64,000 nucleotides of DNA from Lysinibacillus sp. FSL W8-0992 (GTDB lineage Bacteria > Bacillota > Bacilli > Bacillales_A > Planococcaceae), in assembly GCF_038008685.1 (NCBI RefSeq), contig NZ_JBBOZQ010000001.1, forward strand, positions 806,001-870,000. The letters run 5' to 3'. The notes beneath the pieces were generated by a model that was given only the letters and a program-made list of their open reading frames with translations, was not told the DNA's origin and did not search any database. This document shows positions 1 to 8,885 of the stretch, one piece after another (the stretch's first letter is position 1; the number at the start of each line of letters is the position of its first letter). The translations under genes were made by a program, and so were the position numbers.

Positions 1-434
1 TTGAAGCACCTATTATGGTAAAGGGTGTAGACAAAGAGAAGGCTATCAACAAAGCAAAACAATTACTGAGAAAAGTAGGTTTGGAAGATAAATCGGATGT
101 CTATCCTAGTAAACTATCAGGGGGTCAAAAGCAACGGGTAGCGATTGCTAGAGCACTTGCGATGGAACCAGACATTATGCTTTTTGATGAGCCAACATCG
201 GCACTCGATCCCGAGCTTGTGGGAGAGGTTTTGACAACAATGAAAGACTTGGCTGAAGAAGGAATGACAATGGTTGTTGTAACCCATGAAATGGGATTCG
301 CCAGAGAAGTAGCTGATTGGATTGTGTATATGCACGATGGGAAAATTATTGAACGCGGCACACCTGAACAATTTTTCGATCATCCGAAAGAGGAGAGAAC
401 TCGGGAATTTTTAACTGCGACAATGCTTAAATAA
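1..434 (+). CDS. Polar amino-acid ABC transporter ATP-binding protein, C-terminal part
   Basis: The reading frame is already open at the left edge (EAPIMV...), so the N-terminal third with the Walker A loop lies outside the window. What remains has the ABC signature [16 protein letters not shown], Walker [14 protein letters not shown], and the H-loop VVVTHEMGF, in the GlnQ/polar amino-acid family pattern. It would power import of a polar amino acid together with a membrane permease and binding protein, which must lie to the left. The substrate cannot be read from this fragment. The gene ends just before two hairpins and is the last gene of its operon. Confidence 0.93.
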   Translation, partial: EAPIMVKGVDKEKAINKAKQLLRKVGLEDKSDVYPSKLSGGQKQRVAIARALAMEPDIMLFDEPTSALDPELVGEVLTTMKDLAEEGMTMVVVTHEMGFAREVADWIVYMHDGKIIERGTPEQFFDHPKEERTREFLTATMLK

Positions 435-440
435 AACTAT

Positions 441-471
441 GAGGTCCTGCCTATATGTAAGGCAGGACCTC
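441..471. repeat. Perfect 12-bp inverted repeat after the ABC ATPase gene
   Basis: GAGGTCCTGCCT at 441-452 pairs with its reverse complement at 460-471 around a 7-nt loop. There is no T-run after it, so it is not a classical terminator on its own. It may protect the 3' end or act with the hairpin at 492-529. Confidence 0.6.
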
Positions 472-491
472 GTTAGATGGGCTGGGGATAT

Positions 492-529
492 AAGCAAAAA
501 AAGAACCTAATCTGGTTCTTTTTTGCTTT
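492..529. terminator. Bidirectional intrinsic terminator
   Basis: AAGCAAAAAAAGAACC at 492-507 pairs with GGTTCTTTTTTGCTT at 514-528. The A-rich and T-rich arms supply a U-tract in either direction, so it can serve the rightward ABC gene and the leftward LysM/3D gene. Confidence 0.8.
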
Positions 530-593
530 AAATAAGGATTCAAGTCACCTTATTGTTCATATATATTAAACCCTAAATATAGGATGGGAATTG

Positions 594-1544
594 TTAGTTT
601 AATATTGTTACCTTTAGTTGTTTTACGCCAAAATCGATTGCATCTTGTTGAGAAGGAAAGAAAACATCGATTCGTTTTCCTTTAATGGCTCCTCCAGTAT
701 CTCCTGCAATTGCTTCACCATAGCCTTCTACATAAACTTTACTACCAAGCGGAATAACAGTTGGGTCAACTGAGATGACCTTTGCATTTGGGTTTGTTTT
801 AAGGTTAATTCCTGTAGAAGTAATACCAGAACATCCATCACATGAAGCTGTATAAGCTGAAGCCTCCACTATAATTTCCTTTGAAGTAGAATTACTTGTT
901 GATGGAGCGGTTGCTTCAGGTGTACTCTCCACTGAAGTAGAATTACTTGTTGATGGAGCGGTTGCTTCAGGTGTACTTTCCACTGAAGTAGAATTACTTG
1001 TTGATGGAGCGGTTGCTTTAGGTGTACTTTCCTCTGAAGCTGAATTACTTGTTGATGGAACAGTTGCTTCAGGTTTATTCTCCGTTGAAGTAGAATTACT
1101 TGATGGAGAGGTTACTGAAGTTGTCGTTTCTTTTGCTTCATGAGTTGCAGGCATTATTGGTTTTTCAGTTACAGCCGTGTTAGTTTCCAAACCAACAAAG
1201 ATAGATAAATTTAAACCTGGATGAATGAGATCAGTTTGTAATTGGTTCCATTCTTTAATTTGTGAAACGGTTACTTGATGATTTAGAGCTATGTCCCATA
1301 ATGTATCACCTTGCTTAACGATATATTGTTTTTGCTGTGCAATGGTAAGAACATCCCCAGGGTGAATAAGGTTAGTATTAATATGATTTAACTTTTGGAT
1401 ATTTTCTACAGATGTATTATTTGCACGTGATAAATCCCAAAGGGTATCACCTTTTTGTACTGTAATCGTTGCAGCTTGAGCATTAGCACCTAAAGTTGCA
1501 GAGAGCATTGCAACTGGTACAATTGCTATAATTTTTTTAAGCAT
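594..1544 (-). CDS. Secreted LysM x2 and 3D-domain cell-wall protein (YocH-like)
   Basis: 316 residues. A signal peptide of about 24 residues ends in ANAQA. Two LysM peptidoglycan-binding domains follow at about 26-68 and 73-113 (both with QKGDTLWD or KQGDTLWD). Then comes a Ser/Thr/Pro-rich linker with four 17-residue repeats, and a C-terminal 3D domain from about 220, with the three conserved aspartates visible in ISVDPTVIPLG, IAGDTGG and KRIDVFF. The family covers YocH-like wall enzymes, probably lytic transglycosylase-like and acting outside the cell. The start has GGAGG 8 nt upstream. The linker repeat is also a DNA repeat of 51 bp, so its copy number may vary between strains. Confidence 0.9.
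   Translation of the reverse strand: MLKKIIAIVPVAMLSATLGANAQAATITVQKGDTLWDLSRANNTSVENIQKLNHINTNLIHPGDVLTIAQQKQYIVKQGDTLWDIALNHQVTVSQIKEWNQLQTDLIHPGLNLSIFVGLETNTAVTEKPIMPATHEAKETTTSVTSPSSNSTSTENKPEATVPSTSNSASEESTPKATAPSTSNSTSVESTPEATAPSTSNSTSVESTPEATAPSTSNSTSKEIIVEASAYTASCDGCSGITSTGINLKTNPNAKVISVDPTVIPLGSKVYVEGYGEAIAGDTGGAIKGKRIDVFFPSQQDAIDFGVKQLKVTILN
883..1104 (-). repeat. 51-bp tandem repeat in the LysM/3D gene
   Basis: Copies begin at 883, 934, 985, 1036 and (partial) 1087, exactly 51 bp apart, each opening with GAAGTAGAATTACTTG or a close variant. They encode the 17-residue linker unit NSTSVESTPEATAPSTS. Copies 2 and 3 are almost identical, which suggests recent duplication. Confidence 0.9.
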
Positions 1545-1592
1545 TCATGTATCCTCCATGTTCGTTCTTAGTTGTCAATATAAAATAATCGT

Positions 1593-1621
1593 AACATAGT
1601 TTTTTCTGAGAAAAAGAACAA
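1593..1621 (-). promoter_or_regulatory. Candidate sigma-A promoter for the LysM/3D gene
   Basis: On the minus strand TTGTTC (1616-1621) and TATGTT (1593-1598) are 17 bp apart, about 50 bp before the start codon. The rest of the spacer up to 1841 shows no other feature I can name. Confidence 0.45.
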
Positions 1622-1841
1622 GGAGGTGTTAATTTGTTTACGTACATGGCATTTATATTGCAATAATATTTCTAATATTAAACGATACCATCTCCTTGGA
1701 AATTTAATGTGAAAACAAGCAGAAGATTTCTTTTTTGAGTTCCTTTATTTGTATAGATCGTGTTTAGTGAGATTAACGAGGAATTATACATTTTGGCGAT
1801 ATAATAAGAGATTAATTGCAAGTCATTACTTTATAATAAAT

Positions 1842-1882
1842 AGCAAAAAGAGAAATTGCGCTGTGCAATTTCTCTTTTTGCT
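1842..1882. terminator. Strong terminator downstream of the subtilase
   Basis: AGCAAAAAGAGAAATTGC at 1842-1859 pairs perfectly with 1865-1882 over a 5-nt loop. It sits 12 bp after the subtilase stop codon and its A/T-rich arms allow termination in both directions. Confidence 0.85.
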
Positions 1883-1894
1883 TGAACTGAAATA

Positions 1895-4800
1895 TTATAA
1901 CTGTACCTCGGTAACTTCATTATTATTTTTATTGCCGTTACCGTTACCGTTACCGTTGCCATTGCCATTACCATTACCATTACCATTACCATTGCCGTTG
2001 CCGTTACCGTTGCCGTTGCCGTTGCCGTTGCCGTTACCGTTACCGTTACCGTTGCCATTACCATTACCATTACCATTACCATTACCATTACCATTACCAT
2101 TACCATTGCCGTTGCCGTTGCCATTGCCGTTACCATTACCATTACCATTGCCGTTGCCATTGCCATTGCCATTGCCATTGCCATTGCCATTGCCATTGCC
2201 ATTGCCATTGCCATTGCCATTACCGTTGCCATTGCCATTGCCATTACCATTGCCGTTACCATTACCATTGCCAGGCTTTACAACCACCACGTCAAATGTT
2301 AGTGTGTGCTCACCATACGTTACCGTAATTGTCGTATTACCTTGACCTTTTCCTTTTACAACCCCTGCTTTTACAGTAGCTATTTTATCATTCGCTACTT
2401 CGTAGGTTGCAAGTTTTGTAACATCTTTTTCTGTTGTTTTACCATCAAAAGTAGTTACTTCAGTAATCTTAACTGTAACTTCTTTACCTATTCTAGTTTC
2501 AACTTGAGCTTGGTCGATTTCTAGTGTTACTATTGGTTCTTCTATAACAGGTGCTTTAACTGTAACATTTATAGTAACCTTATTATCTCCATATGAAATA
2601 GTAATAGTAGTCGTGCCTGCACCTACAGCAGTTACTAATCCATTTACGACTGTTGCAACATTTTCATCTCCAACAACATAAGTAGCTTTTGAAGTTACGT
2701 CTTCCTCTGTTGCATCACCTTCTGCTGGTGTTGACGTTTCGGTTACCGTAAGTTGTGCAGTTTCTCCAGCTGTTAGGTTTAACTCAGTTGGATTTACAGA
2801 AAGTGTTACTTCTGGTTCTACTACATCTTTTTCATATATTATTGCTTCACCAACATTACCGGCAGCGTCATTAATTATTACAGATACAGCATTCGTTTCT
2901 GCTGTTACTGGGAATGTGAAGCTACCGTCTTGATTTAATTCAAAAGCAACTGGTGTTTGTACTTCGCCATTTACCGTCGAAATATAAGAAGCTTTTAATT
3001 TATCATTTAAATTATAATTTAAACCGTATAAATATAACTCTTCATTGTAGTCGATATACTTATCTGTTACCTGTCCTGTAGCGACACCTTCAGCTACTGA
3101 ACCAGTAATTTCGGGTTTAGTCGTTTTCACGATAATTGGTCCAACATAATCGGAAACTACCCCTGATGCTGCGAGACCAGTGAAGTCAATTGTATACAGA
3201 CCGTCAGGAATCGTTGTTGCAGGTGCTGATCCCCATGGTTTGTACTGCCCGCCAACGTTCAACGTATAAGAGCCTTTTCCTAGCGCAGTCCCTGCATGCA
3301 GATAACCAATGTAGCCGTCTCCGTATTCTCCACCTTCAGGGTTCATAATATCCCAAAGCTCGATATAGTTAGTTGTGACATCTCCAGTTAATGTGAATGA
3401 AAGTACAGCCGAGTCTTTCACGCCATCTCCATTAAAGGATAGGTCTGCTTCTGTAATCTTATAATCTTTAATTTCAGTTACTGCCGCGCCGCTAAAGTCA
3501 GCTGCGAATGGCAAAGATATTTCTGTAGCTCCATCACTGATGTAAATATACCCTAGTATTTCAGAGCCGTTTGGTGCTGTAGCTTGTGAAGCAGTTAATG
3601 TAATATTTAAAACTTGCTCACCAACTAGATTAAATGTCGGTTGATCGACTGTAACAGTTGCATCACCAAATGTTTTTGTCACATCAATAGATACATTGTA
3701 ATTGCCGCCGTTTCCATTAATATCTTTTACTAAAACTTGTTTTGTTACAGAGATATCCCGATCTTTAAGCGATTGTGGACCGAAAGTGACTGTACCCTTC
3801 AAGTTTTCTGCAACTGCACCAGTTCCATCTATAATTGCGCTATCAAGTGCATAGGCAAGGATTTCAGGATGAGCTGCTGCATAAGCATTTACACGCCCTG
3901 CCCCCTGAGAAAACACATCGTATTTTGTTGTATCTAAAACCTGTGCTGTATTAGAAATTGCCACTTTTACATCGAACGCGTTCCAATCAGGATTTGCTTG
4001 TTTAACTAATGCAACAATACCCGCAATATGCGGTGTTGCCATAGAAGTTCCTGTTTTACGAGCATATGCTTCCGCATAATCAGCATCAGGGAAATCTTTT
4101 TTATACATTGGAATCGATGACATAATGTTTGTTCCAGGTGCACTTACATCTGGTTTAATATCAAAGTTTGGTGTAGATGGTCCACGTGAACTTGAAGTGT
4201 TTACATCATCCCCCAGTGTCTTTGTGGAAGCAAATTTACTAAAGCTTACTTTTCCAGTTCCGCCTGCTAATGCAGCGCGAATTGCATCGCCATCTGTTTG
4301 GGACATATCGAATGTCGGCAGAAACTCAAATGAATCACCAAGGAATGTGCCTGAAATGTTCGGTGCATTCGTTCCACCAGCGAAGTTATGAATAATTGTT
4401 GCGATTGCTCCATTTGCTTTTGCATTCGCAATTTTATCAACGAATGCGATACCGCCACGAGCAATCAATGCCACTTTACCCTTTACATCAATTCCTTCAA
4501 AATCTTTTATTTCCCCGTTTCCAGGAACACCAACTAGGTCAAATTCTCCTTGAAGCTGGGTTGATAAATTTTTTCCAAAAGTCGTCCCCATTAATGGAAG
4601 CTGCTTTGTTAAGTTGTAGTCGCCAACTGCAACATTCACTTCCCCGTTATACATTGTTTCAGGATAGGATGTGTTACCAACAGCAATTCCTAAACGAGCG
4701 GTTGCAGGTGTGCCCATTGTTCCGCGATTTGGACCAGAGTTCCCTGTTGCTATTACGCCAATTGTTCCAGCCATCATTGCATTATTAATAGCGAATGAAC

Positions 4801-5881
4801 CAGCATCCGTTTCAGAGTTAGCTCCACCGCCAAGTGAAAGGTTGATAATGTCCATTTTTTCTATTACAGCAGTTTCAATTGCTTTAACAATACCGGAAGT
4901 AGCGCCACTTCCGTATGCCCCAAGAACACGATAAGCATAAAGGTCTACTTTTGGAGCAATTCCTTTAATACCGAATTCGTTAGCACCGATTGCCGCAATT
5001 GTTCCTGCAACATGTGTACCGTGGGAAGTATAGAACGAGCTTCCCTTTTCATTAAATTCAGGTGTCCCCGCTGGACGCTCCGAAGGCAAAGTTTCCGATG
5101 CATCGTCATCTGCACGAGGTTTCGTGTAAGTTGATGAATTTGGAATGAAGTTTTTTCCGCCTTTGTAAACACCAGCAAACTCAGGGTGATCTGCATCAAT
5201 ACCAGTATCTAATACTGCTACTTTTATTCCTTGTCCTTCTAAACCTTCCTGCCAAAGCTGTTCAATGCCAAGGAAAGAATTACTTGTATTCATTTGAGCT
5301 TCTAATTGATCTTCTTTAGTAAGTTCCGATGATTTCATCGAATTATCTTCGGATGCATAAACAATTGCATCAGGTTCGATTAATGTAATTCCTTCTACTG
5401 TAAGCAGTTTCGGAAGATCATTTGCTTTCACAGTTGCCGCAAAACCATTTAAAACAGTATCAAAAGTGAATCCTTGAGTCATCTGTACTTTTTTAATAGC
5501 TAACTCTTTTTTAACTTTTGTTTGTTGTGCATTTACATTTGAGCGAACTTCATTTGCCCGGGCATTTGAGAATCTTTGACCTTTGACTTGGCTCATTCCT
5601 TGCTCTAGTGCTACAGGCAATTCTGATAAATGAATAATGACCGCAACATCTTGATTGCCTGATACATTTTGTAAGCTTTCGTGAAGAGTTGGACCATCTT
5701 TAGACAAGCTTTGCTGTTCAGCGATAGCCGCCTTTAGTTGAATAATACTTTCACTTTGGCTATCTTGCTTGAATGGTTTCGACTCTTCAGCACGAGCACT
5801 CGATAATGGAACCAATAGAGAAAGCACCATAACGAAAGCTAGAATACTACTTAGAAACTTCGTAAACTTAAACTTTTTCAA
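1895..5881 (-). CDS. Secreted S8 subtilisin-family protease (Vpr-like) with two Big2-type domains and a (Gly-Asn)57 tail
   Basis: 1328 residues. A signal peptide ends near residue 31 (SSARA). An inhibitor I9 prodomain covers about 75-177. The S8 catalytic domain has Asp225 (VLDTGID), His287 (HGTHVAG), Asn381 (ATGNSGPN) and Ser613 (GTSMATPH). A PA domain is inserted at about 440-545, as in Vpr/minor extracellular proteases. A FlgD/Fn3-like region follows, then two bacterial Ig-like Big2 units at about 1030-1115 and 1120-1200. Residues 1204-1317 are 57 uninterrupted Gly-Asn dipeptides, followed by KNNNEVTEVQL. No LPxTG or SLH anchor is visible. The start is TTG with a GGGGG ribosome site 8 nt upstream. 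It is a probable extracellular degradative protease; the role of the tail is unknown. Confidence 0.93.
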   Translation of the reverse strand: MKKFKFTKFLSSILAFVMVLSLLVPLSSARAEESKPFKQDSQSESIIQLKAAIAEQQSLSKDGPTLHESLQNVSGNQDVAVIIHLSELPVALEQGMSQVKGQRFSNARANEVRSNVNAQQTKVKKELAIKKVQMTQGFTFDTVLNGFAATVKANDLPKLLTVEGITLIEPDAIVYASEDNSMKSSELTKEDQLEAQMNTSNSFLGIEQLWQEGLEGQGIKVAVLDTGIDADHPEFAGVYKGGKNFIPNSSTYTKPRADDDASETLPSERPAGTPEFNEKGSSFYTSHGTHVAGTIAAIGANEFGIKGIAPKVDLYAYRVLGAYGSGATSGIVKAIETAVIEKMDIINLSLGGGANSETDAGSFAINNAMMAGTIGVIATGNSGPNRGTMGTPATARLGIAVGNTSYPETMYNGEVNVAVGDYNLTKQLPLMGTTFGKNLSTQLQGEFDLVGVPGNGEIKDFEGIDVKGKVALIARGGIAFVDKIANAKANGAIATIIHNFAGGTNAPNISGTFLGDSFEFLPTFDMSQTDGDAIRAALAGGTGKVSFSKFASTKTLGDDVNTSSSRGPSTPNFDIKPDVSAPGTNIMSSIPMYKKDFPDADYAEAYARKTGTSMATPHIAGIVALVKQANPDWNAFDVKVAISNTAQVLDTTKYDVFSQGAGRVNAYAAAHPEILAYALDSAIIDGTGAVAENLKGTVTFGPQSLKDRDISVTKQVLVKDINGNGGNYNVSIDVTKTFGDATVTVDQPTFNLVGEQVLNITLTASQATAPNGSEILGYIYISDGATEISLPFAADFSGAAVTEIKDYKITEADLSFNGDGVKDSAVLSFTLTGDVTTNYIELWDIMNPEGGEYGDGYIGYLHAGTALGKGSYTLNVGGQYKPWGSAPATTIPDGLYTIDFTGLAASGVVSDYVGPIIVKTTKPEITGSVAEGVATGQVTDKYIDYNEELYLYGLNYNLNDKLKASYISTVNGEVQTPVAFELNQDGSFTFPVTAETNAVSVIINDAAGNVGEAIIYEKDVVEPEVTLSVNPTELNLTAGETAQLTVTETSTPAEGDATEEDVTSKATYVVGDENVATVVNGLVTAVGAGTTTITISYGDNKVTINVTVKAPVIEEPIVTLEIDQAQVETRIGKEVTVKITEVTTFDGKTTEKDVTKLATYEVANDKIATVKAGVVKGKGQGNTTITVTYGEHTLTFDVVVVKPGNGNGNGNGNGNGNGNGNGNGNGNGNGNGNGNGNGNGNGNGNGNGNGNGNGNGNGNGNGNGNGNGNGNGNGNGNGNGNGNGNGNGNGNGNGNGNGNGNGNGNGNGNGNGNGNGNKNNNEVTEVQL
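1931..2272 (-). repeat. 342-bp hexanucleotide tract encoding (Gly-Asn)57
   Basis: Fifty-seven units of GGY-AAY on the coding strand, with only the two wobble bases varying. Wobble choices are clustered in blocks: for example, about 2145-2220 is nearly pure GGC-AAT, while about 2055-2105 is nearly pure GGT-AAT. This block pattern is what slipped-strand expansion or unequal exchange leaves behind. Any change by whole units keeps the frame, so tail length can vary without loss of the protein. Confidence 0.97.
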
Positions 5882-6148
5882 ATCACATTTCCCCCTTCAG
5901 CTTTTATTGTCACACTTTTCAGTTTAGTGTGATATTTCCAATTTATCATAAAGGGAGTAATTAGAATATCTGGATATTAAAATATTGATAATTAGTATTA
6001 GTTTATTAATTACAAATTAAATCTATCTTCCTGGTAATTTAATGAAAAAGCAGGACTTTCGAGTGTGAAATGACATACTATAAGTCATTAATTTTTTCAT
6101 TGCACCTTATCAAGACAGTAGTTGTAGATACATCAGTGGAAAATAAAA
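5882..6148. other. A+T-rich spacer between subtilase and multicopper oxidase
   Basis: This spacer holds the subtilase ribosome site at its left end. I see no gene, RNA motif or convincing operator in the remainder. Confidence 0.5.
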
Positions 6149-6183
6149 ATAGCTGGCGTTTATTTAAAAATAACGCCAGCTAT
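6149..6183. terminator. Hairpin downstream of the multicopper oxidase gene
   Basis: ATAGCTGGCGTT at 6149-6160 pairs with AACGCCAGCTAT at 6172-6183. The flanks are A/T rich. It lies about 70 bp past the stop codon of the leftward oxidase gene. Confidence 0.7.
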
Positions 6184-6254
6184 CTTATATAGTAGAAACA
6201 AAATATCCAATCAATTGATTTTTATAAAAATACTTATTTTCCATGAATTTCACA

Positions 6255-7175
6255 CTAAAAAGAAGGTGAATTATTCATTTCTTCATATTTAACTGTAGTA
6301 AACATACCACCTAAGCCAACTACACCGTTGTTTGTAACGTGATGAGGCATGTGGCAGTGCATTGGCCAAATACCTGGGTTATTCGCTTGGAAGTTAATAT
6401 CCCAAGTTTCACCAGATGCGACGAGTATAGTGTTTTTATAAATTTGTGTATGAGGGACAATTGGAAAACCATCAGCACCAACTACTTTAAACTGATGTCC
6501 ATGTAAATGGATGGGGTGGTGGTTCATTTGAATATTACCAAATCGTACTTTAACCGTATCTCCGTATTTTACTAGTAAAGGTTCAGTTAATGGGTAGCAA
6601 CGGCCGTTGATTGTAAAAAAATTAAAATCAGGTTTAATAAATGTTAAATCATACGTACCTTTTGTTAGATCGCCCCATGCTAAAGCATTTATTGCCCATT
6701 CTTGAAGTAAACATAGGTAATCTTTATGGTTTGGTATGTTTACCTCTGACGGATTTTCAACAATAAAGCCACCTAATAACCCCGCATTGTCTTGTATAGA
6801 AACATCAACATGGGAATGATACATATACGTGCCTGGAGGATTGACTATTGTAAAATGATAATCAAAATAATATTCAGGTTCTATAAATGGGGAGGGCTCA
6901 ATTGGGGGGACACCATCCATAGAATTGGGTACGATTAATCCATGCCAATGTACGCTCGTATGGACAGGTAATTGATTAATGACCCTAATACATACTTTAT
7001 CTCCAGGAAAAACTCGAATTGTTGGTCCTGGTGTAGAGCCGTTATATCCCCATGCTTTGATAAAGATACCATCTACCAATTCCCACGTTATTTCCTCAGC
7101 AACTAAAGTAAAAAACTTTACCCCATTTTTTTGAAGTACGTAAGGTAGATCCTCAATACCCGGTGTGATAACCAT
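6255..7175 (-). CDS. Two-domain multicopper oxidase
   Basis: 306 residues with no signal peptide, much shorter than three-domain laccases such as CotA (about 510). All four copper motifs are present: HWHG at 76-79, HSH at 120-122, HPIHLHGH at 220-227 and HCHMPHH at 273-279. They provide the type 2/3 trinuclear cluster plus the type 1 His and Cys. The residue five after the last histidine, where an axial Met or Leu is usual, is Gly284; a Met lies further on at 291. It probably oxidises phenolic or metal substrates with reduction of oxygen to water. The ribosome site AGGGGG precedes ATG. It stands alone, with no visible copper regulator nearby. Confidence 0.9.
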   Translation of the reverse strand: MVITPGIEDLPYVLQKNGVKFFTLVAEEITWELVDGIFIKAWGYNGSTPGPTIRVFPGDKVCIRVINQLPVHTSVHWHGLIVPNSMDGVPPIEPSPFIEPEYYFDYHFTIVNPPGTYMYHSHVDVSIQDNAGLLGGFIVENPSEVNIPNHKDYLCLLQEWAINALAWGDLTKGTYDLTFIKPDFNFFTINGRCYPLTEPLLVKYGDTVKVRFGNIQMNHHPIHLHGHQFKVVGADGFPIVPHTQIYKNTILVASGETWDINFQANNPGIWPMHCHMPHHVTNNGVVGLGGMFTTVKYEEMNNSPSF

Positions 7176-7558
7176 GATAAAACCCCCTATAAATTCACTT
7201 CTTAAAAAAATATATGTTTCGAAGGGGGACTTATTCTTTGGTAACGTAATACAAATCTATTTATGTATATAATTACTACACTAGAAGAAAGAAAAACATT
7301 ATTTACAAAGATAGTGGAAATAGCTTTAGATTGAGTATAAGTAATGAGCACGATTATGAGTTATGAATTATAGAAAGCACATAGCCTTTATATTAAAGAC
7401 GTATTAAGGAAACTAAATGTCCTGGATGCTTCTTTCTTTAATTCTAAATAAGGGACAATACGATTTAGGTGGTTTTGATAATTTTATATATAATCAAATG
7501 TCCGTTTTATAGGAAGTAAAATATCAATAATGTAGTATTATATAAAAGGAAATAAATG
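7176..7558. other. Spacer between divergent oxidase and TM2 genes
   Basis: About 380 bp of A+T-rich sequence. I found no coding frame with a ribosome site and no recognisable RNA element. Confidence 0.5.
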
Positions 7559-7588
7559 TTGTAAAATACTTTATTTGTAATATATAAT
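7559..7588 (+). promoter_or_regulatory. Candidate promoter for the TM2 gene
   Basis: TTGTAA (7559-7564) and TATAAT (7583-7588) with an 18-bp spacer, 48 bp before the ATG. The -10 box is perfect. Confidence 0.5.
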
Positions 7589-7636
7589 TATTGAGTGATC
7601 TAATAAAGTATTTATAAATTTATCGGAGGTATTTAC

Positions 7637-7843
7637 ATGTCGGACAAAAATTTCGTAGCAACATTATTACTTTGTTTCTTTTTAGGAGGTCTAGGAATTC
7701 ACCGTTTTTATGTTGGTAAAATCGGTACAGGTATTTTAATGATTTTCACATTAGGTGGGTTCGGAATTTGGACAATAGTTGATTTAGTTATGATTATCGT
7801 TGGTAAATTTACTGATAAAGATGGTCATTTAATAAAATCTTAA
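7637..7843 (+). CDS. TM2 domain membrane protein
   Basis: 68 residues forming a TM2 domain: two hydrophobic helices (about 6-23 and 31-56) joined by the hallmark GGLGIHRFYVGK turn and followed by a short polar tail. Members are small inner-membrane proteins of unknown job. GGAGG lies 8 nt before the ATG. It is monocistronic and faces the zinc-ribbon gene across a shared hairpin. Confidence 0.92.
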   Translation: MSDKNFVATLLLCFFLGGLGIHRFYVGKIGTGILMIFTLGGFGIWTIVDLVMIIVGKFTDKDGHLIKS

Positions 7844-7939
7844 TTGATCTTAATAAGCAAAATTATTGAAATAAAAAAACGATAGGCTCATACATATTAT
7901 TTTTTAAGCTTGTTGCTTTTATTTATAGCAATACGATAA

Positions 7940-7976
7940 AAAGAAGGGGGACTTTTCTAAATGTCTACCCTTCTTT
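7940..7976. terminator. Hairpin between converging TM2 and zinc-ribbon genes
   Basis: AAAGAAGGG at 7940-7948 pairs with CCCTTCTTT at 7968-7976, with a further GAC/GTC pairing inside the loop. It probably ends transcription from both sides. Confidence 0.65.
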
Positions 7977-8025
7977 ATTGTTTATGATGAAGTGAATGGA
8001 AACCAAAGCACTTTAGTCATATTGA

Positions 8026-8349
8026 TTAGTAATAATAGCTATCATCCATCATTTCTGTTGCAATCCCAATTACAAATGTAATAATTGCGAAAATAATTGA
8101 AATAGCTAAACCAAACAAAGCAAATATTAAAGCAGACTTTGCAGCTTTTGGTTGAGTGTCTTTCCATACAAAATAGATGATAATGCCAAGCAGAGGGAAA
8201 CAGCATAAGCTGAGTACATTAACCCAAATATTTGGTTTATCATTTTTAGCTACAGTTATTTGGTTGTTAAATTTTAATACGTTGACACCACAATGTATAC
8301 AAATTTCGGCATTCTCGTTAATGGTAGAACCACAATTAGGACAATACAT
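8026..8349 (-). CDS. Zinc-ribbon membrane protein, paralogue A
   Basis: 107 residues. The N-terminal zinc ribbon has CPNC at 3-6 and CIHC at 17-20 (four cysteines in CxxC pairs). Two hydrophobic helices follow at about 45-62 and 72-95, and the C-terminus is acidic and aromatic (DDSYYY). It aligns along its length with the protein at 8583-8864, including the ICIHCGV and FVWK...PxAAKSAL segments, so the two are paralogues. The function is unknown; a zinc-dependent membrane sensor or scaffold is only a guess. AGGGGG precedes ATG. Confidence 0.85.
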   Translation of the reverse strand: MYCPNCGSTINENAEICIHCGVNVLKFNNQITVAKNDKPNIWVNVLSLCCFPLLGIIIYFVWKDTQPKAAKSALIFALFGLAISIIFAIITFVIGIATEMMDDSYYY

Positions 8350-8582
8350 AATAAAACCCCCTACATAATAAAAATTTCCCTTTTATCATCTTGTTCACCG
8401 TGCTGTTTGTTTAGCAATTAGTAAAAGCGTCCGTAGTTAAACCTTAATTATCGGATTACTATTTATACTAGAGCCACATGTGACAGAAGATTTATGACGT
8501 AAGGACGTACGCCACATTTAGGGCGAATTTTTACTAAATCAGAAATATGTTCAATTCACAATACATTATGTAATCCTTCGTT

Positions 8583-8864
8583 TTAGTAACTTGATAATCC
8601 AATAATGAACATTGCAATATAGAATAATACGATAATTGCTATGTTAATAAAGAAGAACATTAAAGCTGATTTAGCCGCAACTGGCTTTTCGTTTTTCCAA
8701 ACAAAGAACATAATTAATCCAACAAGTGGCACACAGCAAAGTGTAATTATGTTAACGCCCCAGTTTGGTTTGTCTTCACCACCTGCGTTTTTTACGCGGA
8801 CACCACAGTGGATACAAATTTCTGCATGTTCAGAAATATGTTCGCCACAGTTTTTACAATACAT
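8583..8864 (-). CDS. Zinc-ribbon membrane protein, paralogue B
   Basis: 93 residues with the same layout as paralogue A: CKNC at 3-6, CIHC at 17-20, then two membrane helices. It starts 21 bp after the DUF2085 gene stop, on the same strand, so the two are probably co-transcribed. GGAGG lies 8 nt before ATG. No function is known. Confidence 0.85.
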   Translation of the reverse strand: MYCKNCGEHISEHAEICIHCGVRVKNAGGEDKPNWGVNIITLCCVPLVGLIMFFVWKNEKPVAAKSALMFFFINIAIIVLFYIAMFIIGLSSY

Positions 8865-8885
8865 AATAGTACCTCCAATATTTTG

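Noticed and set aside
883-1104. CRISPR-like regular repeats
   Set aside because: The 51-bp units are directly adjacent, with no spacers, and are in frame inside a LysM/3D protein gene.
1545-1841. A c-di-AMP (ydaO) riboswitch before the LysM/3D gene
   Set aside because: Such switches often precede wall hydrolase genes, so I looked for one, but none of the conserved G-rich blocks is present in this A+T-rich leader.
1749-2345. Long plus-strand frame made almost wholly of Pro-Leu dipeptides, and a minus-strand Val-Met/Ala-Met frame over the same region
   Set aside because: These are alternative readings of the Gly-Asn hexanucleotide tract. Period-six DNA without stop codons leaves several frames open. 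Neither has a ribosome site or sequence outside the tract that looks like protein.
4396-4934. Overlapping plus-strand frames of 87-130 codons opposite the subtilase
   Set aside because: They are shadow frames of a well-supported protease gene and have no recognisable protein features.
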